Positions 43,452-52,776 of a DNA stretch of 64,000 nt are shown in pieces. Both the position numbers and the translations under genes were made by a program. The first letter of the stretch is position 1. Each line of letters opens with the position of its first letter. Source of the stretch: Shewanella sp. GD04112 (GTDB lineage Bacteria > Pseudomonadota > Gammaproteobacteria > Enterobacterales > Shewanellaceae); assembly GCF_029835735.1 (NCBI RefSeq), contig NZ_JAOEAL010000001.1, positions 620,001-684,000 of the forward strand. Reading direction: 5' to 3'. The notes below the pieces were generated by a model, which saw nothing but the letters and a program-made list of their open reading frames with translations, did no database searches and was not told the origin of the DNA.

Positions 43452-45854
43452 ATGAAACCCCATAGCCTAGCCCTCGCCATCCTACTCTTAGGTTTACCCG
43501 CGCTGAGCGTCGCCGCGGATCTGCCGAGCACTAAAGTCGTTAAGCAGAGCCAAGCCGCTAAGGGATTTCTTAATCTTTACTATGAGCCAAGCGAGGGAGA
43601 GTTATACCTCGAGGTGAGCCGTTTAAATCAGCCTTTTTTATTGGTGACTAGCTTGCCTGAAGGGGTCGGTTCTAACGATATCGGTCTCGACCGTGGTCAA
43701 TTAGGTCAAACCCGCATGGTGCAGTTTGAGCGCCAAGGTCCCTATATTCAACTTAAGCAACTGAATACCCAGTATCGCGCTAATACCCAAGATGCCGCCG
43801 AAAAGCGCGCCGTGGATGAGGCCTTTGCCGATTCGGTATTGTGGCAGGGTAAGTTACTCGATGGTAAGCCAGATATGGTGGCGCTCAGCGAGTTGGTACT
43901 CAACGATCTGCATGGCGTCGCGGATGCTCTCCTGCATCGCGGGCAAGGGAATTATCGCCTCGATTTATCCCGCTCGGCAATTTTACCCGCTGGGGTGAAA
44001 TCCTTTGAAAAGAATAGTGATGTGGATGTGCAGCTTACCTTTAAAGCCGATGCGGCGGGTGAGCAAGTGGCTAAGGTGACGCCCGATGGCACCTTAATGT
44101 CGGTGCGGATGCGCTACTCCTTTGTCGAGCTGCCCGATGAGGGCTATCAACCCCGCGCTTATCATCCTATGAGCGGCTATTTATCCGATGAGTATCGCGA
44201 CTATGCCACACCGTTTTCGGCGCCATTGGTGCAGCGGTTTATTTTGCGCCACCGACTGCAAAAGGTGAATCCTGGCCCTGCACCGAGCGAAGTGGTCAAG
44301 CCCATCACCTATTACCTCGACCCAGGTGTGCCTGAGCCTATCCGCTCGGCACTACTCGATGGCGCACGCTGGTGGGAAACGGCCTTCACCCAAGCGGGAT
44401 TTATCAACGGCTTTAAGGTTGAACTCTTGCCGCCCGATGCCGATCCGCAGGATATTCGCTACAACATGATCCAGTGGGTACACCGCGCCACGCGCGGATG
44501 GTCCTACGGCGCGGCGCTAACCGATCCGCGTACCGGCGAAATCATCAAAGGCCAAGTGACCTTAGGTAGCTTGCGAGTGCGCCAAGATTACTTGATTGCC
44601 AAAGGCTTAACTGCGGGCTGGCGTGATAGAAGCGCCGCCGAGCAAGCGGCTAATGACTTAGCCTTAGCACGTATTCGCCAACTTGCCGCCCATGAGGTCG
44701 GCCATACCTTAGGCTTAGATCATAACTTTGCCGCCTCGACCAATCAGGACGCCTCAGTGATGGATTATCCCCATCCTAGGATTATGCTGAAAGGCAATGA
44801 CATTGATATATCAGCACCTTATGGTGTAGGTGTCGGGCCATGGGATAACTTTGCTATCGCTTACGGCTATAGCGATGAAGGCGATGCCACGGCGCAGAAG
44901 GCGCTGCAAAATCAGTTATTGGCCGAAGTGGCTCGAAAAGGGCTGCGCTATATTGGCGAAGCCGATTCGCGCCAAGCGGATGCCAGCCAAGCCTATGCGA
45001 GTTTGTGGGACAGCGGTGACGACCCTATCGCGCAGCTGCTGGATTTGAACCGTATTCGCGCTAAGGCCATCGAAGGTTTTAGCAGCACAGCACTGTTGCC
45101 GGGCGAGCCACAGGGTGAATTAGCCGATGCCTTTGTGCCTATCTATTTGCTTAACCGTTATCAAATCGATGCGGTCACTAAGTTTATTGGCGGCACTGAC
45201 TATAACTATCTGTCTATCGGTGAGGGCAGTCGCTGGAGCTACATTGCGCCGCAGTTACAAATGTCGGCCCTCGATGCGCTGCTCAGCACCTTAGATGCGG
45301 CCAGTTTAACGGTTCCGCAAACCTTACTCGATACGCTAGTGCCTAAAGCGGGCAATTATCAAGCGACGCGGGAGTCCTTCGAGTCTGGGCTTGGAGTCGT
45401 GAGCGATCCCCTCGGCATGGCGGAAGTGTTAGCGCGCCATACTGTGGGTCAGATGCTGATGCCACAGCGCTTAAATCGCGTCAGCCAAGGGGCTATGGCA
45501 GATAATGAACAGCTCTCGGTCGAAACCTTACTCAATAAGCTGTTTGCCGCGACCCTTTATCAAGAAGATAAGCTCGCTCTGATTGAAGGTGTGTGGATGC
45601 GGGTAAATGCGGTGGTGATTGATGAACTCTTGTCTGCGTATCACAATCCGCAAACCTCAGCAGAGGTGAAGGCGGCAATTTACGAGCGCGCCCAATTCGT
45701 GATTAAACAGCTTAAAGCCAAAGCGAATCGCGCGAATGCTAAGGTGGCCTCCCACTACACTTGGTTGCAACTGGGGCTGAGTGCAGGACTCACGGATGCC
45801 AACAGCAAACTCATTCCAAAACCCTTGAGATTGCCGCCAGGTTCACCTATCTAA
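43452..45854 (+). CDS. zinc-dependent metalloprotease (DUF4953/DUF5117 type)
   Basis: 800 aa with a signal peptide (cleavage near SVA-AD). The N-terminal region fits DUF5117 (NLYYEPSEGELYLEVSRLNQPFLLVTSLPEGVGSND-type start, described here in parts). The metzincin-like catalytic domain has HEVGHTLGLDHNF, with three zinc-ligand histidines and the catalytic glutamate, followed by SVMDYPHPR acting as the Met-turn. It is probably a periplasmic or secreted peptidase of unknown substrate. A strong AGGAGG site precedes the ATG. It ends in a hairpin next to the convergent kinase gene. Confidence 0.87.
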   Translation: MKPHSLALAILLLGLPALSVAADLPSTKVVKQSQAAKGFLNLYYEPSEGELYLEVSRLNQPFLLVTSLPEGVGSNDIGLDRGQLGQTRMVQFERQGPYIQLKQLNTQYRANTQDAAEKRAVDEAFADSVLWQGKLLDGKPDMVALSELVLNDLHGVADALLHRGQGNYRLDLSRSAILPAGVKSFEKNSDVDVQLTFKADAAGEQVAKVTPDGTLMSVRMRYSFVELPDEGYQPRAYHPMSGYLSDEYRDYATPFSAPLVQRFILRHRLQKVNPGPAPSEVVKPITYYLDPGVPEPIRSALLDGARWWETAFTQAGFINGFKVELLPPDADPQDIRYNMIQWVHRATRGWSYGAALTDPRTGEIIKGQVTLGSLRVRQDYLIAKGLTAGWRDRSAAEQAANDLALARIRQLAAHEVGHTLGLDHNFAASTNQDASVMDYPHPRIMLKGNDIDISAPYGVGVGPWDNFAIAYGYSDEGDATAQKALQNQLLAEVARKGLRYIGEADSRQADASQAYASLWDSGDDPIAQLLDLNRIRAKAIEGFSSTALLPGEPQGELADAFVPIYLLNRYQIDAVTKFIGGTDYNYLSIGEGSRWSYIAPQLQMSALDALLSTLDAASLTVPQTLLDTLVPKAGNYQATRESFESGLGVVSDPLGMAEVLARHTVGQMLMPQRLNRVSQGAMADNEQLSVETLLNKLFAATLYQEDKLALIEGVWMRVNAVVIDELLSAYHNPQTSAEVKAAIYERAQFVIKQLKAKANRANAKVASHYTWLQLGLSAGLTDANSKLIPKPLRLPPGSPI

Positions 45855-45870
45855 GTTTGGTTTTCAGCAT

Positions 45871-45910
45871 CATAGGCGCTAACGAGGTGATTCGTTATGC
45901 GCCTATTTCT
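45871..45910. terminator. hairpin between convergent genes
   Basis: An imperfect 15-bp stem (ATAGGCGCTAACGA against TTCGTTATGCGCCTAT) is followed by TTCTTTT on the plus strand. It ends the metalloprotease transcript and overlaps the stop of the kinase gene. Confidence 0.65.
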
Positions 45911-47703
45911 TTTGGGTTTCTAGGATAAAAATGTTCGGCTTTACGCTCAATATGGGTAAAGCGGCGAGTATTTTTATAGGGCAGTTTCATAAAGCCCGAT
46001 ACCCCATGACCTTGAATTTTACCTACATAATGCAAAATGCGGTCGAGGCTAGCGCGAAACGCCGCCTGTTTACGTGGATTGAGCAGTTTTAAGTAGCTGT
46101 GGATCTTTAAGTGATTCGGCAGCGCCTCGAAAATGATGCAGCCCGTGTGGTGGATTTGGTTGATACGTGCCAATTCCTCCATGATTTCACTCGGTAATTC
46201 GAGGTTTTCATCCGGATCTTTACCGTCTTCAAAGTAAGAGTGCAGCCGAGATTTATCTTCAAGGGTCGGTACATCTCCGACTTCGAAGGGCAGTTGGAGA
46301 TCGGCGCTGGCGACAAAGGGCTCGCAGGTGTTTTCGCGCTCGATATGCAGCGTGTCCCTAGCGTTAAAGAAGCAGGCCTTAAACACCCCGATACGCTTAA
46401 TTCCCCGCGCGAGTGTCACCATATTATTAACGGCGATGATAAGCGCACTCTTTTGTTTAGCATCGTAGATGGCAAGGTTGGAGTCGATAAACACGCCTGT
46501 TTCCTGCCAATGGATAGCAAGGCCACCCACGATAGGGTATTGACCGAGTCGCCCCACGGCGGCGATAAAGCCCTTTTCTGTATCGCCCATGCCGGCTAAG
46601 AAGTTGCGATAGTATTTTTCGAGCTGAATGTCATCCATCTTAGCGATGGGATCCTGCGCGTTATGTTCCTTTAAAAAGGATTTACGCGAGCTATAACTGA
46701 CGGTTTCGACATCTTTTTCGCGGGATTGTACCCAGACTGGGATTTCACCCAGCAGTTCGGTTTTGGGCAACTCTGGTAAGTGTATTCTATGGCTGTGGCG
46801 CATGCTTTTGAGAAAATAATCCCCCGCCAGATTGCGCTGCACGGCATCAATACTGAGCATGCCTTCCAAGGTGCGCGCCAACTCCATGGGTAAGCCTATG
46901 CTGGTGGGCGGGATCACCTGTGCGCCGAAGCGACTCGCCTGTCCTGAGGCCAAGGCATACAAGGTCGCTGCTACGCCTTGCTCGTCGAAACGTGGGCTGG
47001 AGAGCGCGCCATTTAGCTGTTCTTCACCGATAAAATACACGTCCCCCATGCGGGCGTTAGTGTGCTGCTGATCGCTCGACATCAGCGTCATCACATTGTC
47101 TTCAACGGCCTTGTTATATTCATCCCGTTGCGCAAATACCGCCGAGCCCCAGTCGATTAAGGATAAATGTTGGCTTTCAATATCATAGACAAGGTTTGAG
47201 GGCTTAATGTCGCCATGCACTAAGGGTTTACCCGTTCGCAGATAGTAGAGAATATCGGCCAGTTGGCGGGCAATACTCATCACCATGGCGGGGGGGAGGG
47301 CGCCTAAGCGGCGGCAAAGCTGCTCAAGATCTTCGCCCTTAGCACGCTCCATCACTAAGATCCCTTGTTTGCCGACCCGCTCAAATTTGATCGCCCCCGG
47401 AATGTTAGGGTGTTTGAGTAAGGACAGCATAAAGGCTTCTTCCTCTAAGCGATCTTGAATATGCTGCGGCAGATTAATTCTTGAGAATTTAAATACATGG
47501 GCTTCGTCGGCCTGATTAATCCCCGCAAACACAAAGCCGTAAGCCCCCTTACCGATAAACTCAATGTCGCGATAACCCAACTTACTTAACTGTTGTTTAC
47601 ATAAACGGATCCACGCCTTGTGTTTACGGGCATCGTTGGCTTTGAGCAAGTAAATGGATTGCTCTTCGGAAATGTAAAAATGTTGTAATTGGGGTGTTTG
47701 CAA
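45895..47703 (-). CDS. Ser/Thr-type protein kinase with unrecognised C-terminal half
   Basis: 602 aa, soluble. The kinase domain (about 45-310) has a glycine loop GKGAYGFVF at 51-59, Lys72 in VFKFSR, catalytic Asp165 in HGDIKPSN (with G in place of R of the HRD motif), and Mg-binding Asp184 in IDWGS (DWG for DFG). All key acidic and basic residues are there, so it is probably active. Residues about 330-602 do not resemble a known domain: no transmembrane segment, PASTA or WD repeats are seen, and the end is rich in basic residues. Substrate and signal are unknown. It is a single gene. Confidence 0.82.
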   Translation of the reverse strand: MQTPQLQHFYISEEQSIYLLKANDARKHKAWIRLCKQQLSKLGYRDIEFIGKGAYGFVFAGINQADEAHVFKFSRINLPQHIQDRLEEEAFMLSLLKHPNIPGAIKFERVGKQGILVMERAKGEDLEQLCRRLGALPPAMVMSIARQLADILYYLRTGKPLVHGDIKPSNLVYDIESQHLSLIDWGSAVFAQRDEYNKAVEDNVMTLMSSDQQHTNARMGDVYFIGEEQLNGALSSPRFDEQGVAATLYALASGQASRFGAQVIPPTSIGLPMELARTLEGMLSIDAVQRNLAGDYFLKSMRHSHRIHLPELPKTELLGEIPVWVQSREKDVETVSYSSRKSFLKEHNAQDPIAKMDDIQLEKYYRNFLAGMGDTEKGFIAAVGRLGQYPIVGGLAIHWQETGVFIDSNLAIYDAKQKSALIIAVNNMVTLARGIKRIGVFKACFFNARDTLHIERENTCEPFVASADLQLPFEVGDVPTLEDKSRLHSYFEDGKDPDENLELPSEIMEELARINQIHHTGCIIFEALPNHLKIHSYLKLLNPRKQAAFRASLDRILHYVGKIQGHGVSGFMKLPYKNTRRFTHIERKAEHFYPRNPKEIGA

Positions 47704-47950
47704 TGCGCGACTCCTTGTTTTGGTTATTTAAACAGTAAGCGAGGCTGATAAGCAAATCGGCTTAGGATGCTGTGGCTGATGTTGCCTGCGATAAACTTGT
47801 GATTTTTAGGGCTTACCTATCCCATCATTTCGTCGCTGACTTTGATTTATATCAAGTTAAATCGTATGGAGTCTAGGTAATCTTAAGCACATTGGATGGG
47901 ATACATTTTTGTTAAATTTCCCGTGGACAAAGTGGATGAAAGGAGGGCAT

Positions 47951-48289
47951 ATGCCCGCCCAAGATAAGGCTTTATTGATCGAGTTGTTAGAGTTTCCGCG
48001 TAAGCGAATTTTGCAGTCAATGGAGGTGACCCATTGTCCACATGCGGTATTTTTTAATGATCGCGATGAGCAGTGTCTCACTTGCCACCAGGGCATGGAA
48101 TGTATCTGGATGAACCAGAACGATGAGCTGGTAGCCGTCGAGCAAAAATCCGTCGCCGAGCTTAAGCAGCAGTTGCTGATCGCCGTTGACTTTATCGACT
48201 CATCCCTAAGTCCGCATCATTTGTCGCGCCGCCAATGCCAGTGTGAGAATTGCGTTTGGCTCCGCCGGGTACAAACGGCACTGGCTTAG
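47951..48289 (+). CDS. small Cys-rich protein, unknown
   Basis: 112 aa, soluble. Seven cysteines occur as C-P-H, C-L-T-C-H, M-E-C and C-Q-C-E-N-C, which look like metal or Fe-S binding sites. An AGGAGG site lies just upstream of the ATG at 47951, which fixes the start. Not recognised as a named family; a zinc-binding regulator or adaptor is possible. It precedes tpm by 107 bp. Confidence 0.6.
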   Translation: MPAQDKALLIELLEFPRKRILQSMEVTHCPHAVFFNDRDEQCLTCHQGMECIWMNQNDELVAVEQKSVAELKQQLLIAVDFIDSSLSPHHLSRRQCQCENCVWLRRVQTALA

Positions 48290-48396
48290 TCATTAACTGT
48301 TTACATCTCTATGATTAACATACGGTATCTGAGATTTTGCATCCACCCGTGAATGCCATTAGAGTAAGGATAACTTTAGTCATTTGAGATATACCT

Positions 48397-49053
48397 ATGG
48401 AACCCGGTTTTTGGCATGAGAAGTGGCAGCAACAGCTGATTGGTTTTCACCAGCAAGATATCAATCCCTTTCTCGTAACGTATTGGCATAACTTGGCATT
48501 ACCCGCCGAGGCTCAAGTCTTCGTTCCCCTGTGTGGTAAATCTTTAGATATGTGCTTTTTAGCCGAGCAGGGGCATCAAGTGATTGGTTGCGAGTTAAAT
48601 GAACTCGCAGTGCAGCAGTTTTTCGAAGATAACCAATTACCTATGCAGCAAAGTGCGCTGGGCGAGCATCAGCATTACCACACTGAGCAGGTCAGTTTAT
48701 ATCAAGGGGATATCTTCACTTTACCCCAGTCGATTACGGCCAAGGTTAGTGGTTTTTATGATCGCGCGGCCTTGATTGCCTGGCCTGAGAGTATGCGGGC
48801 GCAATACGCCAAGCAATTAGCGCAGCTATTGCCTTCGGGCAGTGTGGGTTTATTGGTGACTTTAGATTACCCGCAGGACGCTTTAAGTGGGCCACCTTTT
48901 GCGGTGTCGCCAACTTGGGTTGAAACACATTTAAGTGACGATTTTGAAATCCAGCTCTTGGATTGTCAGGACGTGCTTGCGGACAACCCGAGATTCGTTA
49001 AGAAAGAAGTCCCTTGGCTGAATGAAGCCGCGTATTTATTAACACGCAGATAA
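48397..49053 (+). CDS. tpm: thiopurine S-methyltransferase
   Basis: 218 aa matching bacterial Tpm: EPGFWHEKWQQQLIGFHQ, the SAM motif VFVPLCGKSLDM, GCELNELAV, FYDRAALIAWP, and LLVTLDYPQDALSGPPF. It methylates thiopurines and, in Pseudomonas, also selenium and tellurium compounds, so a role in metalloid detoxification is possible. It stands alone. Confidence 0.92.
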   Translation: MEPGFWHEKWQQQLIGFHQQDINPFLVTYWHNLALPAEAQVFVPLCGKSLDMCFLAEQGHQVIGCELNELAVQQFFEDNQLPMQQSALGEHQHYHTEQVSLYQGDIFTLPQSITAKVSGFYDRAALIAWPESMRAQYAKQLAQLLPSGSVGLLVTLDYPQDALSGPPFAVSPTWVETHLSDDFEIQLLDCQDVLADNPRFVKKEVPWLNEAAYLLTRR

Positions 49054-49100
49054 TTCGCTGGTAAAGATATGCATCCCATTGAACTCAAAGAATTAATGCT

Positions 49101-49265
49101 TTGGGGGACGTGGGATGTGTCATTAAGGGGTCATACAATTATCGCAAAATAGGCATCTGCGCTGAGATTTGTGACAGCCCCTTTAAGGCGATGGCATCGC
49201 TCAAGGAACAAGCATTGAAATACAGGTTTAGTTTGACAGAAAAGGAGCTGGAGGCTCGAAGTTAA
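49101..49265 (+). CDS. possible small gene (54 aa)
   Basis: Read by hand, the frame ending at 49265 is open for about 60 codons and has coding character, with a sensible C-terminus (SLTEKELEARS). A TTG at 49101 or GTG at 49110 could start it; neither has a good ribosome site. A second frame just upstream (ATG at 49069) is also open for 27 codons before TAG at 49150. This could be one gene split by a frameshift, or chance. The stop overlaps the bfd stop. Confidence 0.3.
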   Translation: MGDVGCVIKGSYNYRKIGICAEICDSPFKAMASLKEQALKYRFSLTEKELEARS

Positions 49266-49453
49266 GCCACTTCGTAGTAATTAGGTTCAATTTCTAATTG
49301 GTTCTGAATAATTTGTACGGCCATTCTTGCGCACTTGCCGCATTGATCGGCAACGCCTAAACGCTTTTTAACGTCAGCAAGGCTAGAGTCACCCTGACTT
49401 ACTGCGTTTTTGATTTGCGTATCTGTGATGGCATGGCAGAGACAAACGTACAT
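49262..49453 (-). CDS. bfd: bacterioferritin-associated ferredoxin
   Basis: 63-aa [2Fe-2S] protein. Four cysteines: C-L-C near the N-terminus and C-G-K-C in the middle, matching Bfd (MYVCLCHAITDTQI). Bfd reduces iron in bacterioferritin so it can be released. A Fur-box-like site lies 37-51 bp upstream, as expected for a gene induced by iron shortage. It stands alone, without bfr. Confidence 0.93.
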   Translation of the reverse strand: MYVCLCHAITDTQIKNAVSQGDSSLADVKKRLGVADQCGKCARMAVQIIQNQLEIEPNYYEVA

Positions 49454-49489
49454 TTTTTGGACTCCAAAACGAATTGAGCTAATTCTAAA

Positions 49490-49504
49490 TGAAAACGCTT
49501 ATCA
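49490..49504. promoter_or_regulatory. Fur-box-like site before bfd
   Basis: TGAAAACGCTTATCA matches the 15-bp Fur core TGATAATNATTATCA at 11 of the 14 fixed positions. It lies 37-51 bp upstream of the bfd start on the minus strand. In E. coli bfd is Fur-repressed. Confidence 0.5.
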
Positions 49505-49700
49505 AATGCAATCCTAGTAGTAAACTTGTTGTGCTGGTTTCCTGTTTTGTTACACATCGCACATTTTCTAGTCTATGCTCAGTGCTCAGAAGACAAGAAA
49601 AAGAGGGATGATTTAGCGATTACGGGTCATTGGACGCGATCAAGGATGGATAACTCATGGACGATGGAATAATAAATTTACAATAGATCCAAGGGTTATC

Positions 49701-51275
49701 ATGAGAAAGAATTTGCCAGTGACACAGCGGGAATATGACTATCCAGCGGATTGGATTTTATTGTCTACGACGGACACTAAGAGTCATATCACCTACGCCA
49801 ATCCATCGTTTTGCACCGTTGCGGGATACGAGCTGAGTGCCATGTTGGGACAGCCCCATAATATGGTGCGCCATCCCGATATGCCTCCCCAAGCATTTGA
49901 AGATCTTTGGAAAACCATCCGTAAAGGCGAGCCTTGGAAAGGCATAGTCAAAAATCGTTGCGCCAATGGCGACCATTATTGGGTCGATGCTTATGTGTCG
50001 CCGATTATGGTCAATGGTCAGGTGGCCGAATTTCAATCGGTACGCACTAAACCCAGCCGTGACCAGATCAACAGAGCAGAAGCTGCCTACGCCGAATTGA
50101 ATAAAAGCGGTAATGTTAAAGCGTTAAAACGCACCTTAGATATGCCGACTAAGTTGATGCTACTCGCCTTAGTCGCCCTGTTGCCCATGTTGTATTTGGC
50201 GTTGCAGATTGGGGCGGTAGGATTTGTGGCGCTTGCCATCAGTGCCCTCGTGCTGTTCATCGGCGGTAATTTGGTCTTAGGGCGTTATCGGGCGCTGGTT
50301 GCTAAGGCAAAGAAAATCTACGATAACCCTTTGATGGCACATATCTATACGGGGCAATCCGACGATTTGGGCGCTGTCGATCTGGCGCTGCAAATGCAAA
50401 CCTCAGAGTTAAAGTCAGTGTTGGGTCGCGCCCGGGACTCCTGCGATAAGGTGAGTAAGCAAGCCAAGATTTCTGCGGCGAAAGGTGAAGAAATTCAAGG
50501 AACAAGTCAGTCACAACTCGCTGAGATTGAACAGGTTGCCACGGCTATGCAACAGATGACGGCGACGCTTGGGGATATGTCCTCAAACTGCGCCGATGCA
50601 GCGAACGCTTCGCAAATGGCGTCGCAGCAGACAATCAACGGCGATAAAACCGTCGTCACCACCATTCAGTCGATTCAGACCATGGCGCAGCAGTTGCAGG
50701 AAACTTCTCAGGTGATCACTGAATTAGAAGGGCACAGCCGAGACATAGGCACAGTGCTGGATGTGATCCAAGGCATTGCCGAACAAACGAATTTATTGGC
50801 GCTGAACGCGGCGATTGAAGCGGCGCGGGCGGGGGAGCAAGGGCGAGGTTTTGCCGTAGTTGCCGATGAGGTGCGGGCATTAGCGCAGCGCACCCATGAT
50901 GCCACCAAAGAAATCCACACAATGATCAATCTGTTGCAGCAGGGCACTCACAAGGCCGTGCGCAGTATGCAGGAGGGCGTTGATGCGGCTGGCGAATGTA
51001 TTACCACGGCGGATCTTGCGGGCGCGGCGCTACGTACCATACGTGAAGCGATCACTACCATTACGGATATGACCCACCATATTGCCAGTGCGGTGGAGGA
51101 ACAATCGAGCGTGGCGAACGAAATGAATCGCAGCGTAGTGAATGTGTCGCAATTTACCCATTCCAGTCATCAACTCGGCTGCGAAATGGTGAGCCTCAAC
51201 GATGAAGTGATAGGTGAAATGGACTCCCATACTGTGCTAGTTGGGCAGTTTTTAAAGCGCAGTTTTAAAGTCTAA
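49701..51275 (+). CDS. PAS-containing methyl-accepting chemotaxis protein (Aer-like)
   Basis: 524 aa. An N-terminal PAS domain (about 15-120; ITYANPSFCTVAGYE) probably binds a flavin as in Aer. Two hydrophobic segments (about 150-192) anchor it in the membrane. The signalling domain (about 265-515) has the highly conserved chemoreceptor tip IAEQTNLLALNAAIEAARAGE...FAVVADEVRALAQR. I expect a redox or energy-taxis receptor. A terminator follows. Confidence 0.88.
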   Translation: MRKNLPVTQREYDYPADWILLSTTDTKSHITYANPSFCTVAGYELSAMLGQPHNMVRHPDMPPQAFEDLWKTIRKGEPWKGIVKNRCANGDHYWVDAYVSPIMVNGQVAEFQSVRTKPSRDQINRAEAAYAELNKSGNVKALKRTLDMPTKLMLLALVALLPMLYLALQIGAVGFVALAISALVLFIGGNLVLGRYRALVAKAKKIYDNPLMAHIYTGQSDDLGAVDLALQMQTSELKSVLGRARDSCDKVSKQAKISAAKGEEIQGTSQSQLAEIEQVATAMQQMTATLGDMSSNCADAANASQMASQQTINGDKTVVTTIQSIQTMAQQLQETSQVITELEGHSRDIGTVLDVIQGIAEQTNLLALNAAIEAARAGEQGRGFAVVADEVRALAQRTHDATKEIHTMINLLQQGTHKAVRSMQEGVDAAGECITTADLAGAALRTIREAITTITDMTHHIASAVEEQSSVANEMNRSVVNVSQFTHSSHQLGCEMVSLNDEVIGEMDSHTVLVGQFLKRSFKV

Positions 51276-51299
51276 CGTCTATCGCAATAACCCTTAATC

Positions 51300-51336
51300 A
51301 AAAGGCAATCAGCAGTCTGATTGCCTTTTGTTTTTT
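51300..51336 (+). terminator. intrinsic terminator
   Basis: A perfect stem AAAAGGCAATCAG / CTGATTGCCTTTT over a 4-nt loop is followed by GTTTTTT. Confidence 0.9.
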
Positions 51337-51394
51337 GCCAGTGAGAGTCGGGATTAGCTAACTTTTAATTCATCCACCCTAACTCGCCCCTAAA

Positions 51395-52327
51395 TTAATA
51401 GCCCTGAATAAAATCGACCTGATTCTGTAGCGGCTCGGCGGCGATATAGCGGCGATAGTTATCGCTAAAAATACGCACGATTTGTTCAGGATGACTCGGC
51501 GCCGAGATATGGGGCGTGATGATGGCGTTGGGTCTTTCCCAAATCGGATGACTCGCAGGGAGTGGCTCCTGCGTGAACACGTCGAGAACGGCATGTTGTT
51601 CAGGACGCGCAATCAACTGGGTATTGAGGGCATCGAGGTCGAGCACGTCACCACGGCCTACATTCATTAAAATGGCATCGGCTTTGAGCGTGGCGAGCAT
51701 GTCTGCATTTAACAGCAAACGTGTCTCTGGGGTGCTGGGCAGTAAATTGGTTACCACATCGCTTTGGCTTAAGCATTGCGCAAGCTGCGAGAGCGGTTGA
51801 ATCGCATCAAAGCCTTCAATCTCACGGCCGCTGCGGTTTATCCCAGTAACATGCATGCCGAAGTGCTTAGCTGTCTTGGCCACATGCTGGGCGATAGAAC
51901 CTGTACCTAAGAGTAATAGTCGCATCCCTTGCAAGCTGCTGCGCGTAGTACTTTGCACTTGCCAAGATTTTTGCCTTTGCTGCGCTTGGTAGAACTGGTG
52001 TCCTCGCACGTGGGCGAGCAGATAACCAAACAGATACTCACTCATCAAGGGGCCGAAAATGCCTTTAATGTTAGTGAGTTGATAATCTTTTCTTGCTCTT
52101 GGGCCCATCAGGGCATCAATGCCTGCAAAACTGGATTGCAGCCATTTTAGCTGTTTGGCATGGGGCAGCAGCGGCGCGGCAAGTTTAGGTTCGGCAAGCC
52201 AAATGTCGGCCTGTGCAATATTCGCGGGATTATCATCGAGCAACTCAAGCTCTGGTAACTGCTGCGCCTCAATAAGCTGGCGATACTGCTCATTCGCCTT
52301 GGTCAGTAAGAGTAACTTGTGCCCCAT
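51395..52327 (-). CDS. D-2-hydroxyacid dehydrogenase
   Basis: 310-aa NAD(P)H-dependent oxidoreductase. The dinucleotide motif LLLLGTGSIAQHVAK, the catalytic arginine in MNVGRGDVLDLDAL, the glutamate in DVFTQEPLP and the histidine in ITPHISAP are present. It resembles glyoxylate/hydroxypyruvate reductases of the GhrA type. The substrate is not certain. It lies convergent with the chemoreceptor and divergent from the DUF3392 gene. Confidence 0.87.
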   Translation of the reverse strand: MGHKLLLLTKANEQYRQLIEAQQLPELELLDDNPANIAQADIWLAEPKLAAPLLPHAKQLKWLQSSFAGIDALMGPRARKDYQLTNIKGIFGPLMSEYLFGYLLAHVRGHQFYQAQQRQKSWQVQSTTRSSLQGMRLLLLGTGSIAQHVAKTAKHFGMHVTGINRSGREIEGFDAIQPLSQLAQCLSQSDVVTNLLPSTPETRLLLNADMLATLKADAILMNVGRGDVLDLDALNTQLIARPEQHAVLDVFTQEPLPASHPIWERPNAIITPHISAPSHPEQIVRIFSDNYRRYIAAEPLQNQVDFIQGY

Positions 52328-52417
52328 CTCGTCTCCCTTTATGCTTGGTTGTCGTTATTTTTCAATACGCTGCTGTAGTTGTTTTGATTTTGCAGCGTTA
52401 TTTTAGGTTGAGTGATT

Positions 52418-52753
52418 ATGTTTGATCAGTTAGTCGCCATTATTGGCCATTTAGGAAATATGCTTCGCCCTTGGTCCTTCGATATCGCCACGGCCATGGT
52501 CGTGTGTTTGATTTTAGTGTTTTCAGCCGATGTGAATCGTATCCTCAGGCGGCATTTACTTGGCCATTCGTTTATCCTGCGAACCTTTGTTTTTATTATT
52601 GTGAATGCCTTTGGCTATGGGTTGCTTATCGTTAAAGCTACGCCTTGGGTGGCAAGGCAAATTGTTGCCATGCCATCCCATTGGATGTTCTTGCTGATCG
52701 TCGCCATGTTCATTTTTATCGGTTATTGGGCGCAGCGAAATAGCCAAGCCTAA
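52418..52753 (+). CDS. DUF3392 membrane protein
   Basis: 111 aa with three membrane helices (near 18-36, 47-65 and 84-101). It fits DUF3392: DQLVAIIGHLGNMLRPWSFDIATAMVVCLILVF-type start (given here in part). The ATG at 52418 follows GAGTG; the GTG two codons upstream is less likely. The family is uncharacterised and gammaproteobacterial. It is convergent with ugpQ. Confidence 0.72.
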   Translation: MFDQLVAIIGHLGNMLRPWSFDIATAMVVCLILVFSADVNRILRRHLLGHSFILRTFVFIIVNAFGYGLLIVKATPWVARQIVAMPSHWMFLLIVAMFIFIGYWAQRNSQA

Positions 52754-52776
52754 GCCGCTAAATCCACGCCATGGGG

